Assembly: GCA_049299895.1 (NCBI GenBank)
Contig: JBAQYF010000002.1
Span: 20,364-84,363 of the forward strand
Direction: 5' to 3'
Source: CAIYYO01 sp049299895
Lineage (GTDB): Archaea; Altiarchaeota; Altiarchaeia; IMC4; QMZM01
DNA length: 64,000 nucleotides
In this document: positions 8,024 through 15,915 of the stretch, in pieces
Numbering within the stretch: position 1 is the first letter of the stretch
Layout of the letters: each line of letters starts with the position of its first letter
Made by a program: the position numbers and the translations under genes
Notes under the pieces: generated by a model
The model's input: only the letters and a program-made list of their open reading frames with translations
Database searches by the model: none
Told to the model about the DNA's origin: nothing

Positions 8024-8166
8024 TTTTTAATCCGGCAGGAGTCTGGAGATGAAGTAATAAAAGCCAATAAGATAATTATAAGCGTTATTCACATATAAAT
8101 ACTGTTCCATTGAATTATGCATAATGACATAATTTATATACTCTGGAATCCTAGATAATACCTAAG
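8024..8166. promoter_or_regulatory. Divergent promoter region of the homocysteine operon and HTH-CBS regulator
   Basis: The plus-strand gene has a TATA box at about 8131-8140 (AATTTATATA), placing the transcript start near the ATG, so the mRNA is short-leadered or leaderless. On the minus strand TATA-like elements are visible at about 8091-8100 (ATTTATATG read on that strand) and 8075-8082. Between the two promoters lies a perfect 12-base palindrome, ATTATGCATAAT, at 8114-8125, 5 bases upstream of the plus-strand TATA box. It is the best candidate operator for the regulator encoded next to it. Confidence 0.6.
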
Positions 8167-8727
8167 ATGCAATTACCCGACCTTGCGAGGATAGTCCTCA
8201 TGCGAAAAAAACTGGGACTCACCCAGACAGAACTTGCAAAAAAGGCAGGCATAAGCCAGTCCCTCATCGCCCGGGTAGAAGCCGGAACGGTCGATCCGCG
8301 ATACTCCAAAGTCGAGAAGATATTCCGCGCATTGGACGTGAGCGAGAACCGGGCGATAACCGCAAAAGAGATAATGTCTTCGGACGTGGTAAGCGTCAAA
8401 TCCACCGACTCATTGGGCGCAGCCATACAGAAACTGAAGAAACACAACGTATCCCAGATGCCGGTACTGGACGGAAAGACGCAGGCAGGGTCTCTATCCG
8501 AGGGGGTCATCATGGCCCAGATATCCAAGGGAGCAAACATGTCCGACATCTCGACTCGGAAGGTCCGGGAATACATGGAAGACCCGCTGCCGCAGGTTTC
8601 ACTTGGAACGGATATAAACACGTTGTCTTCTCTGCTGGAACACAATAAGGCGGTCCTGATAACCGAGAAAGGCAGGGTCGAGGGGATTGTTACAAAGGCG
8701 GACCTGCTTAAAGTCGTTACAGGATAA
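8167..8727 (+). CDS. HTH (XRE-type) transcriptional regulator with CBS pair
   Basis: A 186-residue protein. An XRE-type helix-turn-helix fills the first 60 residues (LGLTQTELAKKAGISQSLIARVE), and a CBS pair follows (ITAKEIMSSDVVSVKSTDSL and VREYMEDPLPQVSLG, ending in RVEGIVTKADLLKVV). It belongs to the archaeal COG3620-like regulators. Divergence from the DUF39-CBS operon and a palindrome between the promoters suggest it controls homocysteine or methionine synthesis, with its CBS pair sensing an adenosyl ligand such as SAM. The ligand and target are inference. leuC follows on the same strand 57 bases downstream but has its own leader motif. Confidence 0.88.
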   Translation: MQLPDLARIVLMRKKLGLTQTELAKKAGISQSLIARVEAGTVDPRYSKVEKIFRALDVSENRAITAKEIMSSDVVSVKSTDSLGAAIQKLKKHNVSQMPVLDGKTQAGSLSEGVIMAQISKGANMSDISTRKVREYMEDPLPQVSLGTDINTLSSLLEHNKAVLITEKGRVEGIVTKADLLKVVTG

Positions 8728-8761
8728 TTTTTTTTGATTTTTAGGGATTTAATTGCAATCT

Positions 8762-8776
8762 ATTATCCAATCATCC
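8762..8776 (+). promoter_or_regulatory. Leader motif shared by leuC and hisC
   Basis: ATTATCCAATCATCC ends 8 bases before the leuC ATG. The same 15-mer with one change stands 11 bases before the hisC ATG at 11479-11493. It could be an operator, an initiator or an mRNA leader element common to amino-acid genes. Confidence 0.45.
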
Positions 8777-8784
8777 GCAAGAAA

Positions 8785-10041
8785 ATGGGCAAAACAATTT
8801 CTGAGAAGATCATGAGCGCGCACTCAGGCAAAGACGCGTACGCAGGAGAGATAGTAGTCGCCGACATAGATTACGCCATGGGACAGGACGGAACAACGCC
8901 TCTGGCAATCAACGCCTTCAGGGACATGAACGCAAAAGAGGTCTTTGACGGGGAAAAGATCGCATTCGTAATAGATCACAACTCTCCGAGCCAGGCTGAA
9001 TCCGTTTCAAAGCTCCATAAGATGATGCGGGAATTCGCCCGGGAAAAAGGCATAAAGAACTTCTATGACGTGGGCTGCGGCGTATGCCACCAGATAATGA
9101 TGGAAAAACACGTGACCTGCGGAGACCTGGTCGTGGGCGCGGACTCGCACACGTGCACGTACGGCTCTATCGGCGCGTTTGCTACCGGCATAGGGAGTAC
9201 GGATATCGCCGCAGTATTCGCTTCCGGGAAATTGTGGTTCAAGGTCCCGGAGACCATCAAGTTCAACGTCAACGGGAAGCTCCCGAAAGGCGTTTACTCC
9301 AAGGACATAATACTCAAACTCATAGGCGACGTCACGGCGGACGGCGCCACATACATGGCCGCAGAATACGCGGGCGATACCATAAAGGACCTGTCGGTCG
9401 ACGCCAGGATGACCATGAGCAACATGGCAATAGAGATGGGCGCAAAGACCGGCCTGGTCGAGCCGGACGAGAAAACCGTGAAATGGGTCAAAGAACACTC
9501 TAACAGGAAACCCGCAATCGTCAGGAACGACCCCGATGCCGAATATGCAAAGGTGCTCGACTACGATGCCGCAAATTTCGAGCCGCAGATAGCAAAACCG
9601 CACAGGGTAGACAATGTATGCGGCATATCTGAAGTGTTCGGGACAAAAATAGACGAAGCGTTCATCGGCACGTGTACGAACGGCCGCCTCGAAGACCTGA
9701 AGATCGCAGCAGACATAGTAAAAGGAAAGACCGTGAGCCCGGACGTGAGATTCATCGTTGCGCCGGCTTCAAGAGACATATACCTCAAAGCGATGGACAC
9801 GGGCATACTCCAGACTCTCGTAAAAGCGGGAGCAGCAGTTGTGACTGCCGGGTGTGGCCCATGCGTGGGAACTCACAACGGCGTGCCCTCGGACGGCGAG
9901 AACGTGATATCGACTGCCAACAGGAACTTCAAGGGACGCATGGGGAACAGCAATGCATTCATATATCTCGCGTCTCCTGCGACGGTCGCAGCATCTGCGT
10001 TGAAAGGAGAGATTGCGGATCCGAGGGAATACGTTAAATGA
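8785..10041 (+). CDS. leuC: 3-isopropylmalate / homoaconitate dehydratase large subunit
   Basis: Start taken at the ATG at 8785 (MGKTISEKIM), giving 418 residues, the normal length for archaeal LeuC/HacA; an open frame extends 17 codons further but is not conserved in look. [4Fe-4S] ligands are seen in GTCTNGR near residue 300 and GCGPCVG near 360. VGADSHTCTYG and GIGSTDIAAVFASGKLWFKVP are family hallmarks. The large subunit isomerises 2-isopropylmalate in leucine synthesis, or homocitrate and its homologues; the small subunit that sets substrate choice is not in this window. An upstream 15-base motif is shared with hisC, suggesting common control of amino-acid genes. Confidence 0.9.
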   Translation: MGKTISEKIMSAHSGKDAYAGEIVVADIDYAMGQDGTTPLAINAFRDMNAKEVFDGEKIAFVIDHNSPSQAESVSKLHKMMREFAREKGIKNFYDVGCGVCHQIMMEKHVTCGDLVVGADSHTCTYGSIGAFATGIGSTDIAAVFASGKLWFKVPETIKFNVNGKLPKGVYSKDIILKLIGDVTADGATYMAAEYAGDTIKDLSVDARMTMSNMAIEMGAKTGLVEPDEKTVKWVKEHSNRKPAIVRNDPDAEYAKVLDYDAANFEPQIAKPHRVDNVCGISEVFGTKIDEAFIGTCTNGRLEDLKIAADIVKGKTVSPDVRFIVAPASRDIYLKAMDTGILQTLVKAGAAVVTAGCGPCVGTHNGVPSDGENVISTANRNFKGRMGNSNAFIYLASPATVAASALKGEIADPREYVK

Positions 10042-10044
10042 AGA

Positions 10045-11172
10045 TCAGAGTTTCTCCTCGGACAAATAGATCTTCAGCGTCTTTTCCGCGGCGTATTCTT
10101 TGTTGAACTCTTTTTCCACTCTTTCTCTTGCGCGCCTGCCCATTTTTACCCTAAGATCTTTCTCCGTCAGTATCCTTATTACTGCGTTGGCAAGCGCTTC
10201 CGGGTCTTTTGGCGGGACTACGAGTCCTGCGTCTCCCACTACGTAGGGCATGCCGCTTATATTGGTCGAGACGACCGGTTTTCCGCTGGACATCGCCTCC
10301 AGGAGGACTATGCCGAAGGCTTCCTGTCTTGTCACGGACGGCAGGACGAAGAGGTCGCATGCAGCATAATACTCCGGTATGTCGTCTTCTACGACGGTGG
10401 TGAATACGACGCCCTCTAATTTCAGATCGCTTGCCTGCTTTTTCAGTTCCTCCTCCAGGGGCCCCTCTCCTGCGATGACAAGCGTTGCGTCTTTTACGTT
10501 CTCTTTGATCTTCTTGTACGCGGCTATCAGGTATTCGACCCCCTTGTAGGGTACGAGCCTTCCAAGGAAGAGTATGACCTTTTTGTTGTCCAGCGAATGC
10601 TCTTTTCTGATCCTGTAGCCCGAGAGTTCCGGTATGTATTTTCCGCTGTCGACAAAATTCGGGACGATCACGACCCTGTCTCTGAATTTTTTCGGTATCT
10701 GCGATTCCTTGACGTAATCCGGCGTCGTCGCTATTATCTTTGTCGCGTTTTTCAGTATCTGGTGCGAAAAGAAGCTGTATGCGATCTTGAACGGCAGGTG
10801 GTACCAGCGGTTCTTTATTATGTCTGCGTGGTATGTGACAAACAGGGGCTTTTTCCTTATCTTTGCCGCCAATAACGCGTAAACGCTGTTGAACGGGTCC
10901 GGCAGGTGCACGTGTATTATGTCATAGTCTTCCCGCATCAGGTTTGCGAATATTCCCGGCGTGAATGGGTCGTTGAATGCAGTGAAATAACTGCGGGAGC
11001 GCAGAACGCATATCCCTGACAGTTCTTCCGCCTGTTCTCCCCCGGGAATATTCGAGGTGAGTACCAGAACTGCGTGTCCAAGGTCTGCCAGGCCTTCGGA
11101 TATCCCCAGAGCGTTGCTTTCTATTCCTCCCATGTGGGGGTAAAAATACTTTGTGACTTGGGCTATTCTCAT
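10045..11172 (-). CDS. Glycosyltransferase family 4
   Basis: A 375-residue GT-B retaining glycosyltransferase. The N-terminal domain has the acceptor-side Gly-rich loop (YPHMGGIESNALGISEGL) and YDIIHVHLPDPF. The C-terminal domain has LFLGRLVPYKGVEYLIAAY, VIAGEGPLEEEL and the EX7E element in EAFGIVLLEAMSSGKPVV. It transfers a sugar from a nucleotide donor in the cytoplasm, probably for surface glycans or lipid glycosylation. That would suit a genome with many Thr-rich surface proteins, but donor and acceptor cannot be read from sequence. It shares a strand with the small BofA-like gene 10 bases upstream. Confidence 0.92.
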   Translation of the reverse strand: MRIAQVTKYFYPHMGGIESNALGISEGLADLGHAVLVLTSNIPGGEQAEELSGICVLRSRSYFTAFNDPFTPGIFANLMREDYDIIHVHLPDPFNSVYALLAAKIRKKPLFVTYHADIIKNRWYHLPFKIAYSFFSHQILKNATKIIATTPDYVKESQIPKKFRDRVVIVPNFVDSGKYIPELSGYRIRKEHSLDNKKVILFLGRLVPYKGVEYLIAAYKKIKENVKDATLVIAGEGPLEEELKKQASDLKLEGVVFTTVVEDDIPEYYAACDLFVLPSVTRQEAFGIVLLEAMSSGKPVVSTNISGMPYVVGDAGLVVPPKDPEALANAVIRILTEKDLRVKMGRRARERVEKEFNKEYAAEKTLKIYLSEEKL

Positions 11173-11182
11173 GCTTTTCCTC

Positions 11183-11431
11183 CTATGGGTTCGTCCATCC
11201 TCCCAAGTGCAGAATCAGCATGGTTCCCACGGCGGGCAGGCCGAACAGCCCGACTGCGCATATCGTGAATGCGTTGAGCGGGATGCTCACCGAAAAAACC
11301 AGGTTCAACAGGAGTATCAGGACTATTCCCACGACTGAATTGACGAGCAGGCGCTTTACCACGCCCCAGAAGAGATATATGAATAGTGCCAGCGTCAACC
11401 CTATTATGAGAAGGATTATCAGGCTATCCAT
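11183..11431 (-). CDS. BofA-family small membrane protein
   Basis: An 82-residue protein with two or three hydrophobic segments (LIILLIIGLTLALFIYLFWG, NSVVGIVLILLLNLVFSV and FTICAVGLFGLPAVGTMLIL). The motif IPLNAFTICAVGLFGLPAVG matches the conserved core of the BofA family, named for an inhibitor of pro-sigma-K processing in Bacillus and common in archaea without sporulation. The archaeal role is unknown; regulation of a membrane protease is a possibility by analogy. It precedes the glycosyltransferase by 10 bases and is probably co-transcribed with it. Confidence 0.8.
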   Translation of the reverse strand: MDSLIILLIIGLTLALFIYLFWGVVKRLLVNSVVGIVLILLLNLVFSVSIPLNAFTICAVGLFGLPAVGTMLILHLGGWTNP

Positions 11432-11478
11432 GTTAATATTTGTCTTCGGAATGTTAAATAGCGGGGCTTTTATGCCGC

Positions 11479-11493
11479 ATTATCCAATAATCC
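11479..11493 (+). promoter_or_regulatory. Leader motif shared by hisC and leuC
   Basis: ATTATCCAATAATCC stands 11 bases before the hisC ATG and differs at one base from the motif before leuC at 8762-8776. Confidence 0.45.
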
Positions 11494-11504
11494 TACGCCG
11501 CAAA

Positions 11505-12545
11505 ATGAAATACTATCTATCTGAAAACGTAAAACCCTGGATCCCGGGCCTGTGCTGCTATACCCCCGGGAAGACCATAGAGGGCTACGTGAAGCTTGCC
11601 TCCAACGAGAATAATTACGGCCCATCGCCCAAAGTCAAAGAAGCGATAAAGAAGGCCGCGGACGCAGTAAACATATACCCCTACAAAGACCCGGAACTGC
11701 GCAAAAAGATCGCGGAATACTGCGGGACAAAGCCCGGGAACATCATAACCGGGAACGGCTCGGACGAATCAATAGACCTCATATTCAAGACCTTCAAAGG
11801 GCCCGTGCTGTCGTTTAATCCGACGTACGCCGAATACAGGATATTCTCCGAAGCATTGGGAGAAAAATACCTGCAGATCGATCTGGAGAAAGACCTTACT
11901 TTTCCATTGAAGCGCTTCATTGCAGAATCCAGCAAGGCAAAGATACTGGTCCTATGCTCTCCCAATAATCCCTCAGGGGGAGTAATAACGGAAGAAGACC
12001 TCAGAGAGGTCCTAGACGAGGGCAAGACGACCGTCGTAGACGAAGCGTACGTGGAATTCCACGGGAAAACGTTCACGCCTCTCGTCAAAGAATACGAGAA
12101 CCTGATAATCCTGCGCACGTTCTCCAAGGCGTTCGCATTAGCCGGGCTGCGCGTAGGATACATAATAGCGGACCAAAAGATAATAGAACTCCTGGACAGG
12201 GTAAAGCCCCCGTTTTCCGTTAATGATTTGGCAATAGAGGCCGCGCTTGCGGCGTTGGACGACCAGAAATACATGCGCGAAACAGTCGCGAAGATAGTTA
12301 AAGACCGAGACATGATATACAACGCGCTCAAGGAAAAATACACGACATATCCATCGGAGTCTAATTTCATACTGGCCGACGTGAGTCCCCGGCGATCAGT
12401 GGACGTATACAAAAGGCTCCTGGACAAGAAGATCATCGTAAGGAACCTTGGGAAATACCCTGGCTTTTCCGGAGAATACATACGCGTATCAGTCGGTACA
12501 ACGGAAGAGAATAAGAAGTTCATTGAGGCCTTAAAGGATATATGA
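11505..12545 (+). CDS. hisC: Histidinol-phosphate aminotransferase
   Basis: Start chosen at the ATG at 11505 (MKYYLSENVKPWIPG), giving 346 residues; the frame is open 95 codons further left but that part is antisense to the BofA gene. This is a class II PLP-dependent aminotransferase with the HisC layout: VKLASNENNYGPSP, ITGNGSDESIDLIF, CSPNNPSGG, VDEAYVEF, and the PLP-binding Lys in RTFSKAFALAGLRVGY. It converts imidazole-acetol phosphate and glutamate to histidinol phosphate. No other his gene is adjacent, although a HAD phosphatase of a type proposed as histidinol-phosphatase in some archaea lies 3.4 kb downstream. Confidence 0.92.
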   Translation: MKYYLSENVKPWIPGLCCYTPGKTIEGYVKLASNENNYGPSPKVKEAIKKAADAVNIYPYKDPELRKKIAEYCGTKPGNIITGNGSDESIDLIFKTFKGPVLSFNPTYAEYRIFSEALGEKYLQIDLEKDLTFPLKRFIAESSKAKILVLCSPNNPSGGVITEEDLREVLDEGKTTVVDEAYVEFHGKTFTPLVKEYENLIILRTFSKAFALAGLRVGYIIADQKIIELLDRVKPPFSVNDLAIEAALAALDDQKYMRETVAKIVKDRDMIYNALKEKYTTYPSESNFILADVSPRRSVDVYKRLLDKKIIVRNLGKYPGFSGEYIRVSVGTTEENKKFIEALKDI

Positions 12546-12619
12546 AATGCAAAATAAAACAAACCCTGATTGACGGATTTATAGGTTTGTCATGCGTATA
12601 ATCTAACTCGATATAAGAC

Positions 12620-12734
12620 GGGACTGTGGGGTAGCTTGGATATCCTTCTAGCTTTGGGAGGCGACCCAGAGGGCGACTCGCCCGCTGGCGTACCGAAAAA
12701 GCTAGAGACCTGTGTTCAAATCACGGCAGTCTCA
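12620..12734 (+). tRNA. tRNA-Pro(TGG) with a 41-base intron
   Basis: The acceptor stem GGGACTG (12620-12626) pairs with CAGTCTC (12727-12733), with discriminator A at 12734. The anticodon stem is CTAGC (12648-12652) with GCTAG (12701-12705), the anticodon TGG is at 12655-12657, and the T arm is CTGTG-TTCAAAT-CACGG. The intron runs from 12659 to 12699, the canonical archaeal position between bases 37 and 38. Removing it restores the Pro loop TTTGGGA. The intron can fold by itself (GGGCGA and TCGCCC) as expected for a bulge-helix-bulge substrate. CCA is not encoded. A TATA-like box lies at 12579-12587, with a T-rich end downstream. Confidence 0.92.
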
Positions 12735-12782
12735 TCTTTCTTCTTTTTATAATAATTCCTATTTTAATTGCTATACTTTTAT

Positions 12783-12894
12783 GGGGCTGTGGGGTAGCTT
12801 GGTCATCCTTCTAGCTTCGGGCGGCTCCCAGAGGAGATGTTCCTTTGGATGTCAGAAAAAGTTAGAGACCTGTGTTCAAATCACGGCAGCCCCA
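12783..12894 (+). tRNA. tRNA-Pro(CGG) with a 38-base intron
   Basis: The acceptor stem GGGGCTG (12783-12789) pairs with CAGCCCC (12887-12893), with discriminator A at 12894. The anticodon stem is CTAGC (12811-12815) with GTTAG (12861-12865) and the anticodon CGG is at 12818-12820. The intron is 12822-12859, again between bases 37 and 38; splicing gives the loop TTCGGGA. The exons are very similar to the upstream tRNA-Pro, while the introns differ. It has its own TATA box (TTTTATAATAAT, about 12745-12756). CCA is not encoded. Confidence 0.92.
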
Positions 12895-12905
12895 TTTGGT
12901 TCTTT

Positions 12906-13154
12906 CTAGTAGATATTCTTTCTATGTCCTGTTTTCAGTATGAGGATCTCCAGTTTATTGCTATTGACCTTATAAATTACTCTGTAGTCTCCGACGCGGA
13001 GCCGGTGTCCTTCGATGCCTACGAGTCTTTTTGTGTTCCTGTACGGGTCGTCTGCAAGTTCGCCGACTTTTCTGTATATCTGTTTTGCTATGCTGCGGTC
13101 TAATTTTTTTAATTGTTTTTCCGCCGACTCAGACCAGAGTATAGTATATTTCAT
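12906..13154 (-). CDS. RelE/ParE-family toxin
   Basis: An 82-residue protein, MKYTILWSESAEKQLKKLD to GHRKNIY, with the RelE fold pattern: helical N-terminus, LADDPYRNTKRLVG, RLRVGDYRVIYKV and ILKTGHRKNIY, which carries the basic catalytic residues of mRNA interferases. It would cleave mRNA at the ribosome unless bound by the antitoxin encoded immediately upstream, whose stop directly abuts this ATG. The gene looks intact. It sits just downstream of the two tRNA-Pro genes, a typical landing area for mobile modules. Confidence 0.9.
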   Translation of the reverse strand: MKYTILWSESAEKQLKKLDRSIAKQIYRKVGELADDPYRNTKRLVGIEGHRLRVGDYRVIYKVNSNKLEILILKTGHRKNIY

Positions 13155-13379
13155 TTAGAACTCCAGTTCGGCGCCCAGTTCTTCATGGGTTTTGTATTTT
13201 CCCGTCTTGACCTCTTCTTCTGCCTTTTTTATGTCCTTTTTGGTTTCTTCGCTCAGTTCGTCTGAGTCCTCCACAAGGCGTTCTATTATATCATTATATG
13301 TTTCCCTGCCGTACAATTTCTTGGAGTCAAGGGTTTTTTTGATTTCTTCGGTTATTTGTATCGTAGTTGTGGCTGCCAT
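13155..13379 (-). CDS. RelB-like antitoxin
   Basis: A 74-residue acidic protein. The first 40 residues (TTTIQITEEIKKTLDSKKL then ETYNDIIERLVED) look like a ribbon-helix-helix DNA-binding domain of the kind in archaeal DUF7557-type antitoxins. The Glu- and Lys-rich remainder would wrap the RelE toxin. Its stop codon is directly followed by the toxin ATG. Upstream AT-rich DNA contains palindromes likely to be the autoregulatory operator. Confidence 0.82.
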   Translation of the reverse strand: MAATTTIQITEEIKKTLDSKKLYGRETYNDIIERLVEDSDELSEETKKDIKKAEEEVKTGKYKTHEELGAELEF

Positions 13380-13491
13380 TTTCTGATAATAATTTTGATT
13401 ACAAGTATTTATAATTGATTATAGTGGTCTATAAATATTGGTTTGTTGTCTGTGCTGCATATTTACATGTTTTCTTATAGTTTATTATAAT

Positions 13492-13503
13492 ATACTATAG
13501 TAT
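13492..13503. promoter_or_regulatory. Palindrome upstream of the RelBE module
   Basis: ATACTATAGTAT is a perfect 12-base palindrome in a 170-base AT-rich gap between the antitoxin start and the end of RNase Z. Related partial repeats (TATAATTGATTATA, near 13415) lie closer to the antitoxin. They are candidate operators for the antitoxin. Confidence 0.4.
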
Positions 13504-13553
13504 GCTATAATTGACTTGTAGAAAATAAAAATCAATGTCAGCAGAATAGCTAT

Positions 13554-14462
13554 TCACCTGTGCCTTGGGATCTTTACGCGCATGTAGTCTTCTGCGACGT
13601 ATGATTCGGGGAAAATGGCTCTTGCTTCTTCTTCCAGGGGTTTGGGATCGGGGTATCGTTGCGATATGTGGGTCAGGTAGAGTTTTCTGACTCCTGCTTT
13701 TTTTGCGGTCTCCGCCGCCTGGGTGACGGTCGAGTGGTCCCTGTCTTCGACTTTTTCTATGTCCTGATGGGAGTATGTCCCGTCGTGTATCAGTATGTCT
13801 GCGCCCTGTGCCATCTCCCTTACTGCGTCGCATGCCCTGGTGTCGCCCGTGTACACTATTCTCCTTCCGGGTACCGGGTCTGCGAGCACCTGGTCCGGAT
13901 CGTAGGTCTTTCCTTCGTACTCGATAGGTTCTCCTCTTTGCAGTTTGGAGAACAGGTGTCCTTCCGGTATTCCGAGGTCGAGTGCTTTCTGTTTTATGAA
14001 CGCTCTTTTTGCGTCTTCCTGGAATAGAAAACCCAGGCTGTTTTTTGTGTGTTCTACCCGCGATGCGGTTATGCTGTATTTTTCCCCTTTTATCACGGTT
14101 CCTTCGTCTATCTCGTGGACCTGTATCTCTAGCGCGTCCGGCTTGAACGTGCCCATGGAGAGCATGTGGTCCAGGGTGTCTGCGATCCCCGGCGGTCCGT
14201 ATATCTCAAGGGGCTTTTTTCTTTCCATGAAATCCATGCTCTGCATCAGCCCGGGAAGGCCCATGAAGTGGTCTGCGTGGAGGTGCGAGATGAACACGTT
14301 GTTTATCCTCATATAGTTTATGCCTGCTATCCTCATCTGCCTCTGGGTTCCTTCCCCGCAGTCGAAGAGAAAATATTCCCCCATATAATCGAGGAATACC
14401 GAGGGAAGGCCTCTTTTCTCCGTGGGGAGCGAGCCTGCCGTTCCAAGGAATACTATTTCCAT
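13554..14462 (-). CDS. rnz: Ribonuclease Z (tRNA 3' endonuclease)
   Basis: A 302-residue metallo-beta-lactamase-fold nuclease. The Zn motif HLHADH is in ISHLHADHFMGLPGL near residue 61, with further ligands in the VEHTKNSLG, YTGDTRAC and LTHISQRY regions. FLGTAGSLPTEKRGLPS is the typical RNase Z N-terminus. It removes the 3' trailer of tRNA precursors before CCA addition, which suits the nearby CCA-less tRNA genes. Length is normal for the short bacterial/archaeal form. It is transcribed alone, divergent from a surface protein gene. Confidence 0.95.
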   Translation of the reverse strand: MEIVFLGTAGSLPTEKRGLPSVFLDYMGEYFLFDCGEGTQRQMRIAGINYMRINNVFISHLHADHFMGLPGLMQSMDFMERKKPLEIYGPPGIADTLDHMLSMGTFKPDALEIQVHEIDEGTVIKGEKYSITASRVEHTKNSLGFLFQEDAKRAFIKQKALDLGIPEGHLFSKLQRGEPIEYEGKTYDPDQVLADPVPGRRIVYTGDTRACDAVREMAQGADILIHDGTYSHQDIEKVEDRDHSTVTQAAETAKKAGVRKLYLTHISQRYPDPKPLEEEARAIFPESYVAEDYMRVKIPRHR

Positions 14463-14572
14463 TGTTCTTGTTTATAAAATTGGTCTTTTGACGTAATATG
14501 CTGGTTGATGCGGCCTGTAAGTTAATTAATGCTTTCGGCCTATAGTATATCTGTTCAGTGAGTGTTTTGATA

Positions 14573-15865
14573 ATGCACGCAAAGAATATATGTCTCTGGC
14601 ATCTTGTCGGCGTTTGCATAGTATTAGCCCTGGTCCTGCCGGGAGTTTACGCGGAGAATGTCTGTACGACATGCTGCGCGCCGGGTTCAACTATATGCAA
14701 AGGCAGTTGTAATTCAGGGGTCTTTGATTTTTCCGGTCAGGCGGTGACTCTGTGCGAGTGGAACGGGTATGCGGTAGTTATCAATACGACCTCCCAGGAA
14801 TACTCAAGAGGAGACTGCACTGATGCTAGCCTTGTATGTACGGCGGTCGCTACGACTACTACGCAGGCTTCTGCGTCTACGTCTGCTGCGCCGACTACAA
14901 CTGATCCGGGTACGACAACGTCCTGGGGTTCTACAAGCACAACCACTCAAAACGCAACAACCACCACTACATCCGCGTCTTCTACAACCACTTTATCCGG
15001 CTCTACGACAGTTCCTGTGTCTACTACTACGACAAAGGCTTCTACTTCCACTACTAAAGGCCAGAGCGGCGGTGGCGGGGGCAGCAAGACGCCTAACACG
15101 GCCGTTCCGTTGGTCACTACCTCTACTGTTTATAAGGTTACAGTCACCACCGGAGCGTCTGCGTCTGCGTTGTCCGTTCAGTTCGTTTCAACTACCCTTG
15201 AATCCGGTATGACTACGTCGACGGTTCTTTCAAATGGGCCCGGTTATACCCCAACTACTTTAGCTCCTGTTTTTCTTGTTGTGGAGATAATCTCTCCCCT
15301 GCCCGGGGCAAGCGCCTCCAACGTTCAGGATATCCGTTTGCGCGTTCGTTATCCTAATAATACTCTTATCTCTGATCGATCTTTGAATGTTGTGGCGGGA
15401 ACTGAGACTGTTTCTTTGGTTCGCATTGGTGATTTTTTCGTGGGCAAATACTCCCCTCCAAGCAATATGTCTGAATTGAACATCTATGTTTCCGATCGTT
15501 TGGGTTATTCAGGCAAGGCCGGTGTGAAGCTTGTTGCCTCTACTGATTTGATTGATGGGAGGATTGTGCAGGCGGCGGGTTCTTTTGGTCTTGTGGCCGT
15601 GGGGATATTTACGGTGTTCGTTGTGCCTCTGTTACTCCTCAGGCGTTTCCGGGGTTCAAAAGCGGATAATAGCATAGAGAAAGGCCAGTATAATGAAGTA
15701 AAGAAGATGATCAATTCCCTGAACAAGGAGGAGGAGGATGAGAGTATTTCCAAATGGGTTTTTGATAAGCTCTCCCACGGAGAAGATCCTGAGGTCTTGA
15801 AGAAGGGGTTGAAAGAGATGGGTTATGATGCGAAAATAGTGGATAAAGTGCTCGACAGTCAATGA
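14573..15865 (+). CDS. Surface protein 1: Cys module, Thr-rich stalk, membrane anchor, conserved tail
   Basis: I chose the ATG at 14573 because a TATA-like CTATAGTATAT lies about 25 bases upstream; the frame opens at a GTG 5 codons earlier. This 430-residue protein has a signal peptide (LVGVCIVLALVLPGVYA), a small Cys module (VCTTCCAPGSTICKGSC) and a Thr/Ser-rich stalk of about 80 residues probably O-glycosylated. A membrane-proximal beta domain (VRYPNNTLISDRSLNV), a membrane helix (LVAVGIFTVFVVPLLLL) and a cytoplasmic tail follow. The tail, ending WVFDKLSHGEDPEVLKKGL and GYDAKIVDKVL, recurs in four other proteins of this window. No enzymatic domain is seen; an adhesion or cell-wall role is likely. 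Confidence 0.75.
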   Translation: MHAKNICLWHLVGVCIVLALVLPGVYAENVCTTCCAPGSTICKGSCNSGVFDFSGQAVTLCEWNGYAVVINTTSQEYSRGDCTDASLVCTAVATTTTQASASTSAAPTTTDPGTTTSWGSTSTTTQNATTTTTSASSTTTLSGSTTVPVSTTTTKASTSTTKGQSGGGGGSKTPNTAVPLVTTSTVYKVTVTTGASASALSVQFVSTTLESGMTTSTVLSNGPGYTPTTLAPVFLVVEIISPLPGASASNVQDIRLRVRYPNNTLISDRSLNVVAGTETVSLVRIGDFFVGKYSPPSNMSELNIYVSDRLGYSGKAGVKLVASTDLIDGRIVQAAGSFGLVAVGIFTVFVVPLLLLRRFRGSKADNSIEKGQYNEVKKMINSLNKEEEDESISKWVFDKLSHGEDPEVLKKGLKEMGYDAKIVDKVLDSQ

Positions 15866-15915
15866 GTCTGCTGTTTTTGTTCTTTTAAGCCGTATAAGAT
15901 ACAAGGTGCTATAAC

